DNA from: an uncultured Actinomycetes bacterium
GTDB taxonomy: Bacteria; Actinomycetota; Actinomycetes; Nanopelagicales; Nanopelagicaceae
Length of the DNA stretch: 64,000 nt
Assembly (NCBI GenBank): GCA_903928745.1
Contig: CAIYRR010000072.1
Location: 1 to 64,000 of the forward strand
Reading direction: 5' to 3'
Part shown: one piece after another, positions 33,911 to 43,559 of the stretch
Numbering within the stretch: the first letter of the stretch is position 1
How the letters are laid out: every line of letters begins with the position of its first letter
Notes under the pieces: model-generated
What the model saw: only the letters and a program-made list of their open reading frames with translations
The model's database searches: none
What the model was told of the DNA's origin: nothing
Translations under genes and position numbers: made by a program

Positions 33911-34978
33911 CTATGAGGCGAGAATTCGAATCGTCGCATCGATGGCATCAAGTTGCACTTGCGCGCCACGCTCTGGAACCGAGACTCCATGAGAGGGGAG
34001 AACAGCGACGATTTCTTCGGTGCCAATCATGACGTGCACACGAACGGCACTACCGGTGAAAATCACATCTCTCACGACTCCGGCAAGAATTCCTTGACTC
34101 TGAGAAATCACAAGATCTTCTGGTCGAATAGCTACAACGGAAGATCCGTTATCACCAACGACTGCGTTGCCGGCTAACAACCGTGCAGGGATTTCGTCTC
34201 CGTTGATTGAGACCACGCCCGAGTGAATTTCGCAGGGGAATAGATTCGTTTCACCAATAAAGTCGGCAACAAAACGGTTTGCAGGATTTCGATACATTTC
34301 GCGGGGAGTGTCCAGCTGAACAACTTCGCCATCACTAAAAACGGCGATGCGATCTCCCATAGACATCGCTTCCTCTTGATCGTGAGTCACGAAAACGAAG
34401 GTGATTCCTGTGTCTTGCTGCAATCTCTTGAGTTCTACTTGCATTCCTCTGCGCAATTTCAGATCTAGAGCCGAGAGTGGCTCATCGAGAAGCAACACCC
34501 GTGGGCCTTTAATAAGGGCGCGCCCTAAGGCAACTCTTTGTTGTTGACCACCAGAGAGTTGAGAAGGTTTGCGTCTCCCGTACCCTGTTAATTTAATTTG
34601 TACGAGTGTCTCTTCAACCCGCCGTGCAATTTCTTCTTTGCCAAGTTTTTCCATCTCGAGGCCAAAAGCGATATTTTCGGCAACGCTCATGTGCGGGAAA
34701 AGTGCGTAGGACTGGAAGACGGTATTTACTGGGCGGGCATAAGCGGGTTGATCATCAATGCGTTTTCCATCGAGCAAGATTTCGCCGCTATCGGGATATT
34801 CAAGGCCCGCAATTGTCCGAAGCAGCGTGGTTTTGCCACATCCTGATGGGCCTAGCAAGACGATGAATTCTCCTTGTGCGATGTCTAAAGAGACATCTTT
34901 TAAGGCTTCGACTGTTCCGCCTTCGGGGGTTACATAAGTCTTGCTGATGTTGCGAATCTTCAGAAGTGGCTCGGCCAT
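33911..34978 (-). CDS. potA: Spermidine/putrescine ABC transporter ATP-binding protein
   Basis: The 355-residue ATPase has Walker [10 protein letters not shown], signature LSGGQQQR, Walker [12 protein letters not shown], and a C-terminal TOBE domain after residue 280. The [13 protein letters not shown] and [15 protein letters not shown] stretches fit PotA. I placed the start at the ATG at 34978; the frame is open 31 codons upstream, overlapping parC, but the shorter start gives the usual family N-terminus. It would energise PotBCD, which is convergent to it across a shared terminator. Confidence 0.88.
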   Translation of the reverse strand: MAEPLLKIRNISKTYVTPEGGTVEALKDVSLDIAQGEFIVLLGPSGCGKTTLLRTIAGLEYPDSGEILLDGKRIDDQPAYARPVNTVFQSYALFPHMSVAENIAFGLEMEKLGKEEIARRVEETLVQIKLTGYGRRKPSQLSGGQQQRVALGRALIKGPRVLLLDEPLSALDLKLRRGMQVELKRLQQDTGITFVFVTHDQEEAMSMGDRIAVFSDGEVVQLDTPREMYRNPANRFVADFIGETNLFPCEIHSGVVSINGDEIPARLLAGNAVVGDNGSSVVAIRPEDLVISQSQGILAGVVRDVIFTGSAVRVHVMIGTEEIVAVLPSHGVSVPERGAQVQLDAIDATIRILAS

Positions 34979-35021
34979 AGGGGATTTCACTTGTCCATTA
35001 TTGACATCGCGCGCTCGGAGG

Positions 35022-36563
35022 TCAAGATTGTGAGATCTTTGTCTTTCGAGGTGTTGCGAAAGATTTGCCAACGGCGGTCAGTTCTTCGCTGACCTGGGCC
35101 TTGATGTTCTCCTCGCTTTTGAGCAAGGTCGCTAAGGCCGAAATCGTAGATTTGAGATCCTTTTGCTCGGATTCCAATTCCAATTTAGACATCTTGGTCA
35201 ATCGCCGAAGCGGCATATCCAGAATGTAGGTGGCTTGCTCATCATTGAGTTTGAATCCCTTGATGAGTGCTTCCTTTGCTTGCGCAGCATCATCGCTGCC
35301 ACGGATAATCTTGATGACCTTGTCGATATCAATAATCGCTTTAAGTAATCCATCGACCAAGGTGAGTCGAGCAGTTGCTTTGGCCTTGCGGAATTCAGAT
35401 CTGCGACGTACTACCTCGATACGGTGGGCGATGAAGACCTGGAGTAGCTCTTTGAGCCCCAATGTTTGTGGCTTACCTTTGACAAGGGCCACTGCATTGA
35501 TGGCAAATGCATCTTCCATCGGGGTGAGTTTGTAGAGCTGTTCGAGAACGGCTTCAGGTTCAAAACCATTCTTCAATTCAATGACAACGTTTGTGCCCGT
35601 CTTGCCATCGGTTAGATCAATGATGTCTGAGATTCCTTGAATCTTCTTAGCTTTAGCTAAATCCGCAATACGTTCAACAACTTTTTCAGGTCCGATTGTG
35701 AAAGGGAGTTCTTTAATCGTGATTCCCATTTTGCGAGAAGTGACTTTGCTGATTTCAACAGTTGCTCGGACTTTGAAACTACCTTTACCCGTTGCATAGG
35801 CTTCTCTAACGCCTTCAACGCCGACGAGTTCGCCGCCTGTAGGGAAATCTGGACCAGGGATGAATTTCATAAGTTGTTTCAAAGTTGCCGTAGGGTTTTC
35901 AATCAAGAACTTAGTTGCAGCAATTACCTCACCAAGATTGTGAGGTGCCATGTTGGTGGCCATACCGACTGCGATTCCCGAGCCACCGTTGACGAGCAAG
36001 TTCGGATATGCAGCAGGCAATACAAGAGGTTCCAAAATCTGACCATCGTAGTTAGATCCAAAATCGACCGTATCTTCATCGGCTTCGGCAACCATCGCCA
36101 TTGCCGGAAGCGCCAAACGTGCTTCGGTGTAGCGCATCGCTGCAGGACCGGCATCGAGTGAACCGAAGTTTCCATGTCCATCGATGAGGGGTAAACGCAT
36201 GGAGAAGGATTGAGCCATGCGCACGAGCGCGTCATAAATTGCGCCATCACCGTGCGGGTGCAATTTACCCATGACTTCACCGACAACACGCGCGCTCTTA
36301 ACGTGGCCACGTTCTGGACGAAGCCCCATATCTGCCATCTGATGAAGGATTCTGCGGTGAACGGGCTTGAGGCCATCTCGCGCATCTGGAAGTGCACGGG
36401 AGTAAATGACCGAATAGGCATACTCAAGAAAAGATTCTGACATTTCTGAGGAGACATCAATATCGACGATCTTGCCAGGAAATTCTCCTGGCTTGGGACC
36501 AATAGGTTTCTTACCTTTGGTCGCGCCTTTTTTTGCAGTCGTTGGTGTTTTCGCAGTAGCCAT
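35022..36563 (-). CDS. parC: Type IIA topoisomerase subunit A (ParC / second GyrA) lacking the C-terminal propeller domain
   Basis: The 513-residue protein has a Lys-rich start, a winged-helix region with [18 protein letters not shown] and [17 protein letters not shown], the catalytic Tyr 145 in RYTEARL, a tower, and a long coiled coil ending around [17 protein letters not shown]. It stops about 50 residues later. GyrA/ParC proteins normally continue for 250-300 residues as a DNA-wrapping beta-propeller domain, which is missing here. It forms the DNA-cleaving subunit with ParE. Only 43 bases separate its stop from potA, so no lost C-terminus is hidden downstream. A minus-strand CATAAT lies seven bases before the ATG. 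Confidence 0.9.
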   Translation of the reverse strand: MATAKTPTTAKKGATKGKKPIGPKPGEFPGKIVDIDVSSEMSESFLEYAYSVIYSRALPDARDGLKPVHRRILHQMADMGLRPERGHVKSARVVGEVMGKLHPHGDGAIYDALVRMAQSFSMRLPLIDGHGNFGSLDAGPAAMRYTEARLALPAMAMVAEADEDTVDFGSNYDGQILEPLVLPAAYPNLLVNGGSGIAVGMATNMAPHNLGEVIAATKFLIENPTATLKQLMKFIPGPDFPTGGELVGVEGVREAYATGKGSFKVRATVEISKVTSRKMGITIKELPFTIGPEKVVERIADLAKAKKIQGISDIIDLTDGKTGTNVVIELKNGFEPEAVLEQLYKLTPMEDAFAINAVALVKGKPQTLGLKELLQVFIAHRIEVVRRRSEFRKAKATARLTLVDGLLKAIIDIDKVIKIIRGSDDAAQAKEALIKGFKLNDEQATYILDMPLRRLTKMSKLELESEQKDLKSTISALATLLKSEENIKAQVSEELTAVGKSFATPRKTKISQS

Positions 36564-36589
36564 GGCGGTGATTATGCCAAGGTCCTACC

Positions 36590-37483
36590 TTAAATCGCGG
36601 TAGTGACCTGCGGTCTGGCCCCAACGATTGCAACACAGCGGGCCGCTACCTGGATTGCTGCCAATATTGCGGTTTCAACTTCCTGATTCTCTATCCATGA
36701 TGCTATGTATCCACCAGCAAATGAGTCTCCAGCACCGGTGGAGTCAACGAGCACCGCTTTTGCTGCGGGAAATCTGCAAACAGAGCCTCCTCGTGATTTG
36801 CCGATCGCACCTTGCGCCCCGCGTTTGATAATCACTGTCGGGGTTGATTGCAACAAAATATCCAAAGCTTTCTCGATATCGATTTCTTGAGAGAGATACT
36901 TTGCTTCCTCTTCATTCATAATTAAAGTGGACATGGATGTGAGCCAGGAGAGTATTTCTTCAGTCGGAACTTGTGCCATCGCACCAATTGTCGTGGGGTC
37001 ATAAAAAATTGGCAGATGTGCACGATTAATCGCTTCGACCATTTCTAGAACGCCAGCACGCGATTGGCTATTGAGCAGGGCATATCCAGAGAGATAGACC
37101 GCATCGAAATTACTTAATTCTGGAAGGTCATTGAGTGTGAGTCCTGCATTAGCTGCAGTTTCTGGAAACATTGTGCGCTCTCCACTTGGGTCAACCAAGA
37201 TAACAACAACTCCTGTTCGAACCCCATCAATAACTTTATTTCCATGCTCAACACCAAGACGATCCAAGTCAGAAAGCACAGCAACGCCAGCGGGATCGTT
37301 TCCGACTCGGGCCAGTACATAGGAGCTCACTCCCGAGTCCTTGATCCAGGAAGCAACGTTTCCTGCAGCTCCTCCGCTATGAGTAGATACCTGCGAAGGC
37401 GTATCGCTCCCGTAGTTGATTGAGTCTGGAACCAGAGCGATGACATCAAGCATGACATCGCCTATACAAAGGACTCTGCTCAT
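36590..37483 (-). CDS. psuK: PfkB-family carbohydrate kinase, probable pseudouridine kinase
   Basis: This 297-residue ribokinase-like protein has the N-terminal GGAAGNVASW motif, and near the C-terminus DSTGAGDSFAGGY with the catalytic Asp and anion-hole glycine. It begins five bases after the psuG stop, so the two form an operon. PsuK phosphorylates pseudouridine to pseudouridine 5'-phosphate, the substrate of PsuG. The fold is shared with many sugar kinases, so the assignment depends on the psuG neighbour. Confidence 0.82.
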   Translation of the reverse strand: MSRVLCIGDVMLDVIALVPDSINYGSDTPSQVSTHSGGAAGNVASWIKDSGVSSYVLARVGNDPAGVAVLSDLDRLGVEHGNKVIDGVRTGVVVILVDPSGERTMFPETAANAGLTLNDLPELSNFDAVYLSGYALLNSQSRAGVLEMVEAINRAHLPIFYDPTTIGAMAQVPTEEILSWLTSMSTLIMNEEEAKYLSQEIDIEKALDILLQSTPTVIIKRGAQGAIGKSRGGSVCRFPAAKAVLVDSTGAGDSFAGGYIASWIENQEVETAILAAIQVAARCVAIVGARPQVTTAI

Positions 37484-37488
37484 GAAAT

Positions 37489-38403
37489 CTATTGGGCGCT
37501 AGCCATTGCGATATCGGCAGCAAGGGCCGAATTGGATTTAATAATTTCGATATTTACCGCTAGTGATTCACCGTCGCTGGCCTCGTGAAAATGCTCGAGC
37601 AAAAATGGAGTAACAGCTTTGCCCACGATATTTGCTTCTTTGGCTTTGCGTAATCCACTCGCCAAAATCGCATCATGTCTTGCGTGATCCATCTCTTTTT
37701 CGACAGGATTTGCAACAATGAGAGCGCTTCTATTTGTCTGGATAAGCGCCCGTGCATGAATGATTGCGGCAATTTCATCGGCGCTCTCAACTCTATGTTC
37801 GAGCGAGAACCCCGAGTCAGTGAAATAGAAACCGGGGAAGTGGCTGGTTCGATATCCGACTACAGCAATAGCCAGAGTTTCTAATCTCTCTAGCGTTGCC
37901 TCAATATCCAAGATGGATTTAACTCCGGCACAGACAACAGTGATGTCTAGTTGGGAAAGCGCAGTGAGATCGGCTGATTCATCGAATGACTCATGAGCTC
38001 CTCTGTGGACACCGCCTAAACCACCTGTGGCAAATACTTTTATCCCCGCCAAGGAGGCAATGTGTGCAGTAGCAGCGACTGTTGTTGCTGCGCTCTTTCC
38101 TTGAGCAACGACTACTGCAAGATCGCGACTCGATGCTTTTACGATGTCATCTCTTGTCGCAATCGCGATGAGATCTTTATCGGAAAGCCCCACGTGGATT
38201 TTTCCATCAATCACAGCGATGGTCGCAGGGGTTGCACCATGGGCTCGGACGATGGCTTCAACTTCGCGTGCCACGAGAAGGTTTTGCGGCCTTGGCAGGC
38301 CATGACTAATTATTGTGGACTCGAGAGCAACTATCGGAGTTCGCTTTTCGCGTGCTGTTTTTACTTCGTCTGAATAAATTACAGGAGAATTACTTTCACT
38401 CAT
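37489..38403 (-). CDS. psuG: Pseudouridine-5'-phosphate glycosidase
   Basis: The 304-residue enzyme has LESTIISHGLPRPQN, a SSRDLAVVVAQGKSAATTVA stretch, FATGGLGGVHRGAHE and the C-terminal ANPVEKE segment, all typical of PsuG. It cleaves the C-glycosidic bond of pseudouridine 5'-phosphate to uracil and ribose 5-phosphate, recycling the modified nucleoside released by RNA decay. It precedes psuK, the kinase supplying its substrate. The ATG sits six bases behind a minus-strand -10 box. No nucleoside transporter is adjacent. Confidence 0.92.
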   Translation of the reverse strand: MSESNSPVIYSDEVKTAREKRTPIVALESTIISHGLPRPQNLLVAREVEAIVRAHGATPATIAVIDGKIHVGLSDKDLIAIATRDDIVKASSRDLAVVVAQGKSAATTVAATAHIASLAGIKVFATGGLGGVHRGAHESFDESADLTALSQLDITVVCAGVKSILDIEATLERLETLAIAVVGYRTSHFPGFYFTDSGFSLEHRVESADEIAAIIHARALIQTNRSALIVANPVEKEMDHARHDAILASGLRKAKEANIVGKAVTPFLLEHFHEASDGESLAVNIEIIKSNSALAADIAMASAQ

Positions 38404-38409
38404 GGCGCC

Positions 38410-38415
38410 ACGATA
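38410..38415 (-). promoter_or_regulatory. -10 box of a probable leaderless promoter for psuG-psuK
   Basis: TATCGT on the minus strand ends six bases before the ATG (first base 38403). Confidence 0.5.
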
Positions 38416-38440
38416 GTGGATTTAATGGGATGATTGCACA

Positions 38441-39541
38441 GTGCATTTAGCAGATATCGGGTCATCAATATTTTCTAGCTTGGGGCTAGCCGATACCCGT
38501 GACGTGATTGGTTGCGGGGAAAGTCCCGCAGGTCGTGAGTGTCTATTCCTCGTTGATGGCTTAGGTGCTGATGTAATCGCTACATATGCGGATTTGATCC
38601 CTACGCTTTCTAATCTGAAATTCTTTGCACCCGTTGAGACCGCCTTTCCCTCAACAACTGCTACAAGTCTGACCACGCTCTCTACGGGAGTAATGCCAGG
38701 CATGCATGGAATGTTGGGGTACACCGTTCGTGTTCCCCGTAGTGGTGGCCGAATTCTCAATTCGATCAAGTGGGATGAGAGAGTTGATCCGGTGATGTGG
38801 CAATCAGTACCAACGCTCTTTGAACGCGCGATGAATCAAGGAATTTCGGTATCCCATGTGGCAGCTAAGCGATATGAAAATACGGGGTTCACTCAAGCAA
38901 CGTTCCGCGGTGCAGATTACAAAGGCGCCAACGTCCTTGCAGATATGGTGGCCCAAACTAAGAGCGCACTCAAAGGTGCCCCATCGTTTGCGTATGTTTA
39001 TGTAAATGAACTAGATGTTGCAGGACATAGCGATGGAGTGGGTTCAGAAAAGTGGATCGCGGCTTTGAAGTATGTAGATCAAGTTGCTCACATGATTATT
39101 TCCCAACTTCCACGCGGAACGAGATTTTGGATTACAGCTGATCACGGAATGATCAATGTTCAAGAGAAGATTATTTTGGGGAAAGATAATCCTCTGTTGC
39201 AGGGTGTTGCGCTGTTAGCAGGGGAGCCTCGTGCTCGCCATATTTATCTGGATGAGGATCACTTGGCAGAGCCAGAGAAAGTTGTAAGCATTTGGCAGGA
39301 ATTCTTGGGTGAACGCGCCACTGTGCTTTCTCAAGCTCAAGCAATCGAGGCAGGCTTGTTCGGCGGTGTTGTGACTTTAGATTCTCGTGATCGAATGGGC
39401 GATGTCATTGCCATTGCGCAGGAGAACGTGATTTTAATTGACCCCGATCGTGAAGATATGGAGTCAGCAATGGTCGGACATCATGGCGGAGTTACCGATA
39501 CAGAGCGATTGATTCCTTTGGGGCTACTGGAGACTGCTTAG
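38441..39541 (+). CDS. Type I phosphodiesterase / nucleotide pyrophosphatase-like enzyme
   Basis: The 366-residue alkaline-phosphatase-superfamily member has VDGLGAD (metal Asp 39), the nucleophile loop FPSTTATSLTTL (Thr near 72), a central VNELDVAGHSDG segment, ITADHGMINV and GHHGG metal ligands. It would hydrolyse phosphodiesters or phosphoanhydrides; the substrate is unknown. No signal peptide is visible, so it appears cytoplasmic. It starts at GTG in the short divergent gap with psuG and converges with sepH, overlapping it by four bases. Confidence 0.85.
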   Translation: MHLADIGSSIFSSLGLADTRDVIGCGESPAGRECLFLVDGLGADVIATYADLIPTLSNLKFFAPVETAFPSTTATSLTTLSTGVMPGMHGMLGYTVRVPRSGGRILNSIKWDERVDPVMWQSVPTLFERAMNQGISVSHVAAKRYENTGFTQATFRGADYKGANVLADMVAQTKSALKGAPSFAYVYVNELDVAGHSDGVGSEKWIAALKYVDQVAHMIISQLPRGTRFWITADHGMINVQEKIILGKDNPLLQGVALLAGEPRARHIYLDEDHLAEPEKVVSIWQEFLGERATVLSQAQAIEAGLFGGVVTLDSRDRMGDVIAIAQENVILIDPDREDMESAMVGHHGGVTDTERLIPLGLLETA

Positions 39542-40323
39542 TTTTCGTCGTCCTTCTTGGGTGTTCCAAACATAATTTCATCCCAACTGGGGACTTTGGC
39601 TCTTGCAGTCACACCATCTTTAGATGATTCCTCATCAGGAGTCTCGCGAATAGAGACCAATCGCGGACCTTCTCGACCAATCGTTGCTTCGGGCGCACGA
39701 CTTGCTGTTGGGTGATTTCCGTAAATAATTCCACGATCAAGAGGGGCGCGAGTTGGAGCGACCTCCTCACCTAGCATCCAATGGGCACCTTCATCTAGAG
39801 AGGTGAGTGCTTTGCGTGGAAGATCAAAATTCCAATCTGCACTGCCGACGCCTTCGCGATTGGGATATTCAATACGAATAATCCAGGAACCATCTTCAAG
39901 TCGCCAGGTAGACCATTCAACAGAATTCATATCAACATGACGTGGAGCCAAACGTGCAGTGACAATCTCATTAAAGGAAAGTGCTTCCTTGCCATTTTCT
40001 TTTCGAAGCAGCACGTTTTGCGCCAATCCAACAATGTACGCGCGCTCTTGAACAATAGGCCCGGCAAAACGTTCGATTTTCTCTAAAGGACAATTAGCAT
40101 CTCGAGCAATAGATTCGGCACGTTCACCAGAGCGCAATCGGGCTTGAATCTCCCTCACCGAAATGGATTCGCCCTCATCGGTCCTTACGGCGGTAAGGCG
40201 AGGTTGATTGACCGTCGCGCGAAGTGAATCGCTGATGCGAAGCGTGTATTCGCCCTCATGTGTATCGGCCAGAGTCAGATGTGTTCCATCTTCGCTCTTA
40301 CCAGTAAGTCGTAGCTCGGTCAC
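39538..40323 (-). CDS. sepH: Septation protein SepH (DUF3071)
   Basis: This 261-residue protein has an N-terminal SepH/DUF3071 domain (about 1-175) with LTGKSEDGTHLTLAD, a helix-turn-helix-like SVREIQARLRSGERAESIA segment, and a conserved WSTWRLEDGSWIIRIEY region, then a low-complexity tail. SepH binds FtsZ and aids division-ring assembly in Actinobacteria. The GTG start overlaps the MFS transporter stop by four bases on the same strand. A minus-strand TACGCT (40331-40336) seven bases before the start could be an internal leaderless promoter. Confidence 0.87.
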   Translation of the reverse strand: MTELRLTGKSEDGTHLTLADTHEGEYTLRISDSLRATVNQPRLTAVRTDEGESISVREIQARLRSGERAESIARDANCPLEKIERFAGPIVQERAYIVGLAQNVLLRKENGKEALSFNEIVTARLAPRHVDMNSVEWSTWRLEDGSWIIRIEYPNREGVGSADWNFDLPRKALTSLDEGAHWMLGEEVAPTRAPLDRGIIYGNHPTASRAPEATIGREGPRLVSIRETPDEESSKDGVTARAKVPSWDEIMFGTPKKDDEN

Positions 40324-41531
40324 AGGGTCGAGCGTAATCTATTCCAGGTGCGAAAGTAGGGAAGAGACATTGTGATGGCGCCGATAAGGCAGGCAAGTGG
40401 AACCCAGAAACCTCTTTCTGCGCCGTAATTATCAATGACCCAACCACCAATTGCACTAGCAACTGCCCCGCCAAGTGGCATTCCCGCAACGACCCAAGCG
40501 AGAGTCTCAGTTATTTGTGCGGGCGGAACTGCGGATTCTGCAACTGCGTACGCTGAAACAATCAGGGGTGCGATAGCCAGCCCATTGCAAAAGAGTGCAA
40601 TACAGAGCACCGTCAAGTTATGAACAAAAAGCAAGGGAATGGTGAGTATGGTCAGTGCAAAGAGAAATATCCAAAATCTTTGCGCGTAATTCATTTTCCA
40701 TTTGATGCTACCGGTAATGATGGCTGCAACCGCGCTACCTAAAGACCATACTGCGAGCAACCATCCCGTTGAAGGCATTGCATGATGTTCTTGGGCAAAT
40801 GCCACAACAACTATTGCAACTGCGTTGAAAAATCCTCCAAGAAAGAATGTGGTAAGAACAACTGCCTGCACTGAAACGTTGCGCATCACGGGTGGATGGC
40901 GCAGATCCTCATTACGTGGATGTGCAGGTGGTTCGGTCTTGGTTTGTAGCGCGAAGTACGTTGAACCTATTGCCATGAAGATCAATCCAACAACTAATCC
41001 GGCAGCAGGTGCGATAGATGCTGCACATGCGGTGGCAATAACTGGACCAAAAATAAAGACAAACTCGTCCATTAGTCCTTCATAGGAATATGCCGTGTTT
41101 ACTAAATCTTTATTATTTCCCAGAGCCCACAACCAGCGCCTGCGAACAAATCCACCCAAATTAACAACGGTTGATTCGGCGGCGATAATTGCGACGAACC
41201 AGGTCCACCTGGGAGCGTTCAACTGCACGAGCAAAATAAATATTGATACAAGAATGAGGCGAGAAGGGATTGCAAGCATCAACGTCTTACGTTGGCCAAT
41301 CCGATCAGAGACGCGCGACCACAAAGGCAAGACCAACGCCATGACCGTAGCGGCTACAGCAGCGAGCGCCCCTGCCAATGTGTAGGAATGGCTGGCATGA
41401 ACCACGATAAAAATGAGCGCAAGGGAATCCATAGAAATCGACATTCGACCAATAAAGGCTGCCGCTGAGAATCGGAATCCGCCGGGTGTTTGGAAAAGGC
41501 GGTGATACGGCGTCAACATGGGTGTCAGCAT
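40320..41531 (-). CDS. Major facilitator superfamily transporter
   Basis: The 403-residue membrane protein has about twelve hydrophobic segments and the loop WSRVSDRIGQRKTLM between helices 2 and 3, the MFS motif A. It is likely an efflux-type or unknown-substrate transporter. It precedes and overlaps sepH, so the two are coupled; I know of MFS-like genes near sepH in actinobacteria only vaguely, so do not claim function from this. It is divergent from the inositol-phosphatase-like gene, 21 bases apart. Two in-frame ATGs at the start are possible. Confidence 0.85.
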   Translation of the reverse strand: MLTPMLTPYHRLFQTPGGFRFSAAAFIGRMSISMDSLALIFIVVHASHSYTLAGALAAVAATVMALVLPLWSRVSDRIGQRKTLMLAIPSRLILVSIFILLVQLNAPRWTWFVAIIAAESTVVNLGGFVRRRWLWALGNNKDLVNTAYSYEGLMDEFVFIFGPVIATACAASIAPAAGLVVGLIFMAIGSTYFALQTKTEPPAHPRNEDLRHPPVMRNVSVQAVVLTTFFLGGFFNAVAIVVVAFAQEHHAMPSTGWLLAVWSLGSAVAAIITGSIKWKMNYAQRFWIFLFALTILTIPLLFVHNLTVLCIALFCNGLAIAPLIVSAYAVAESAVPPAQITETLAWVVAGMPLGGAVASAIGGWVIDNYGAERGFWVPLACLIGAITMSLPYFRTWNRLRSTL

Positions 41532-41540
41532 ATTCCCGAC

Positions 41541-41546
41541 TAGAGT
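41541..41546 (+). promoter_or_regulatory. -10 box of a probable leaderless promoter for the inositol-phosphatase-like gene
   Basis: TAGAGT ends six bases before the ATG at 41553, in a 21-base divergent gap. Confidence 0.5.
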
Positions 41547-41552
41547 TATCTC

Positions 41553-42326
41553 ATGACAGTCAGCGATTCTCCAGAAGATTTATTAGCCCTAGCCCTTCGT
41601 ATTGCAAAAGAGGCTGGTGATATGTTGATGAAGCGACCTGAAACTTTTGATATTTCCGTGAAATCAACTGCTATCGACTTCGCAACGCAGATGGACCTTG
41701 CTAGCGAAAAACATATAGTTTCAGCTCTCCTTGCCGCACGTCCAAATGATGGAATTATCGGAGAAGAAGGTGCATCCAGGCCTTCGACTTCAGGGATTAC
41801 TTGGGTCATCGATCCAGTCGATGGAACAGTTAATTACTTGTACGCAGTTCCCGGTTGGAATGTAAGTATTGGCGCAAAGGATGAGAGTGGCCGCCTGGTG
41901 GGAGTCGTGCATGCCCCAACGGTGAACTCGACATGGAGCGCCATAAGAGGCAAAGGAGCCTGGTTTAACGGCGCTCCGATCACCTGCAATGACCCGATTT
42001 CTCTGGACCGAGCCTTGATCGGAACAGGCTTTGCCTACGATGTCAGCGATCGCGTGGAGCAAGGTCGGATTCTGGCCAGTTTGCTCCCTCAGATTCGAGA
42101 CCTTCGCCGAATGGGTTCGGCTGCCGTGGACTTGTGTTACGTGGCCATGGGAACCTTCGATGGTTACTACGAATTAGGCCTAAAAGAATGGGATGCCGCA
42201 GCTGGCGCACTCATTGCCCAAGAAGCTGGGGCAATTGTGAGCGTGACCGAGGGCGATGTCACCATATGCGCTGGCCCTACGCTTCACCCTCAATTAGCGC
42301 GTGCGGTAGCCCCTGTGGCAAGATAG
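41553..42326 (+). CDS. suhB: Inositol monophosphatase family protein
   Basis: The 257-residue enzyme has the metal-binding motifs GEEG (70-73) and DPVDGT (87-92), followed by WDAAAGALIAQEAG near the C-terminus. This is the inositol monophosphatase superfamily (SuhB/ImpA/CysQ group). It dephosphorylates inositol phosphate or a related sugar or nucleotide phosphate; the exact substrate is not settled. The gene lies just upstream of rplS, with a 99-base gap containing a likely separate promoter. Confidence 0.85.
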   Translation: MTVSDSPEDLLALALRIAKEAGDMLMKRPETFDISVKSTAIDFATQMDLASEKHIVSALLAARPNDGIIGEEGASRPSTSGITWVIDPVDGTVNYLYAVPGWNVSIGAKDESGRLVGVVHAPTVNSTWSAIRGKGAWFNGAPITCNDPISLDRALIGTGFAYDVSDRVEQGRILASLLPQIRDLRRMGSAAVDLCYVAMGTFDGYYELGLKEWDAAAGALIAQEAGAIVSVTEGDVTICAGPTLHPQLARAVAPVAR

Positions 42327-42425
42327 GCGCCTTAGCAGAGGGTCCTGGTTATTCCTAGCCATGGGCGCGATACAAATTTGGACATATCAACCTGTATGTC
42401 TAACGGATCAGAATGAGGACTCACC

Positions 42426-42872
42426 ATGAACGTGCTTGACGCGGTAGATGCTGCATCACTTCGCTCGGATATTCCAACCTTCCGTGCAGGCGATGAGCTC
42501 AAGGTTCACGTTCGAGTTATCGAAGGCAGCAAGAGTCGTCTTCAGGTTTTCCAGGGAATCGTTATTCGTCGCCAAGGCGATGGAGTTCGCGAAACTTTCA
42601 CCATCCGTAAGGTCTCTTACGGCGTCGGTGTAGAGCGCACATTCCCAGTTCACACACCTGTTATTGAAAAGTACGAAGTAGTCCGTAAGGGCGATGTTCG
42701 CCGTGCGAAGTTGTATTACTTGCGCGACCTACGTGGCAAGGCTGCAAAGATTCGTGAAAAGCGCGGAGCTCAAGAAGAAGCTCAGGCCGCATCATCTGCG
42801 CCAAAGGCAGTAGTGGTTGAGGTTGAAGCACCCGCAGCAGTTGAGGTTGAAGTACCCGCCGAGCAGGCGTAA
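42426..42872 (+). CDS. rplS: 50S ribosomal protein L19
   Basis: The 148-residue protein has the L19 core ([64 protein letters not shown]). Typical L19 is about 115-120 residues; here a tail of about 30 Ala/Val/Glu-rich residues is added. It joins the ribosome's large subunit near the interface with the small subunit. GAGGAC precedes the ATG by about six bases, so it has a leader. It heads the conserved block running to dprA. Confidence 0.95.
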   Translation: MNVLDAVDAASLRSDIPTFRAGDELKVHVRVIEGSKSRLQVFQGIVIRRQGDGVRETFTIRKVSYGVGVERTFPVHTPVIEKYEVVRKGDVRRAKLYYLRDLRGKAAKIREKRGAQEEAQAASSAPKAVVVEVEAPAAVEVEVPAEQA

Positions 42873-42881
42873 CTCAACTAA

Positions 42882-43541
42882 ATGCTACGCAAAGGATCCG
42901 TCCTTCGCGAGTTTCCAATACTCGTAGTTGTTGCACTCCTTGTTTCACTCGTAATCAAAACTTTCTTGGTGCAATTTTTCTACATCCCATCTGGTTCGAT
43001 GGAAACAACGCTTCAGATTAAAGATCGCGTTGCAGTAAATAAAGTCCCCTTTATTTCTGGGCGAATTCAGCGTGGCGATATTGTGGTCTTTCACGATCCG
43101 GCGCATTGGTTACCCGATATTTCACCCAGTGGGGATCCGATTGTTCTGCAAAAGATTCGCGAAGGTCTAGTGCTCGTGGGTGTTTTGCCAGATCCAGCCA
43201 AGCAACATTTAGTAAAGCGCGTAATTGGCGTGGCCGGCGATCACATTGTGTGTTGCGATAACAACAAACTTATTACCGTCAATGGGATCCCTATACAAGA
43301 GAGATACATTTACAAAGGTGATGTTCCCAGTGATATGAATTTTGATGTGACTGTTCCAGCCGGCAAGTTATGGGTGATGGGCGATCACCGAGGTGCCAGT
43401 GCAGATTCGCGCTATCACATGGATGACATCAACAAGGGAATGGTCCCTACCAAATTAGTCGTAGGACGCGTTGTAGCAGTGATTTGGCCCTGGCGAGATG
43501 CCAAGATTGTGACGCGAATAGATGTCGTTAATCGGCTCTAG
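42882..43541 (+). CDS. lepB: Signal peptidase I
   Basis: The 219-residue protein has one N-terminal membrane anchor (about 11-33), the nucleophile serine in SGSM (Ser 39), the catalytic Lys 112 in VKRVIGVAGD, and GDHRGASADSR. It removes signal peptides from exported proteins, such as those encoded elsewhere in this window. It starts nine bases after rplS. A single lepB in this order (rplS-lepB-rnhB) is standard for Actinobacteria. Confidence 0.94.
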   Translation: MLRKGSVLREFPILVVVALLVSLVIKTFLVQFFYIPSGSMETTLQIKDRVAVNKVPFISGRIQRGDIVVFHDPAHWLPDISPSGDPIVLQKIREGLVLVGVLPDPAKQHLVKRVIGVAGDHIVCCDNNKLITVNGIPIQERYIYKGDVPSDMNFDVTVPAGKLWVMGDHRGASADSRYHMDDINKGMVPTKLVVGRVVAVIWPWRDAKIVTRIDVVNRL

Positions 43542-43559
43542 ATCCGTACAAGGTAAGTC

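Noticed and set aside
34979-35071. Longer N-terminus for potA
   Set aside because: It would overlap the parC 3' end, and the shorter start gives the normal family N-terminus.
35000-35071. Frameshift or lost C-terminal end of parC
   Set aside because: Only 43 bases separate the parC stop from the potA start, so no propeller domain could be encoded in another frame.
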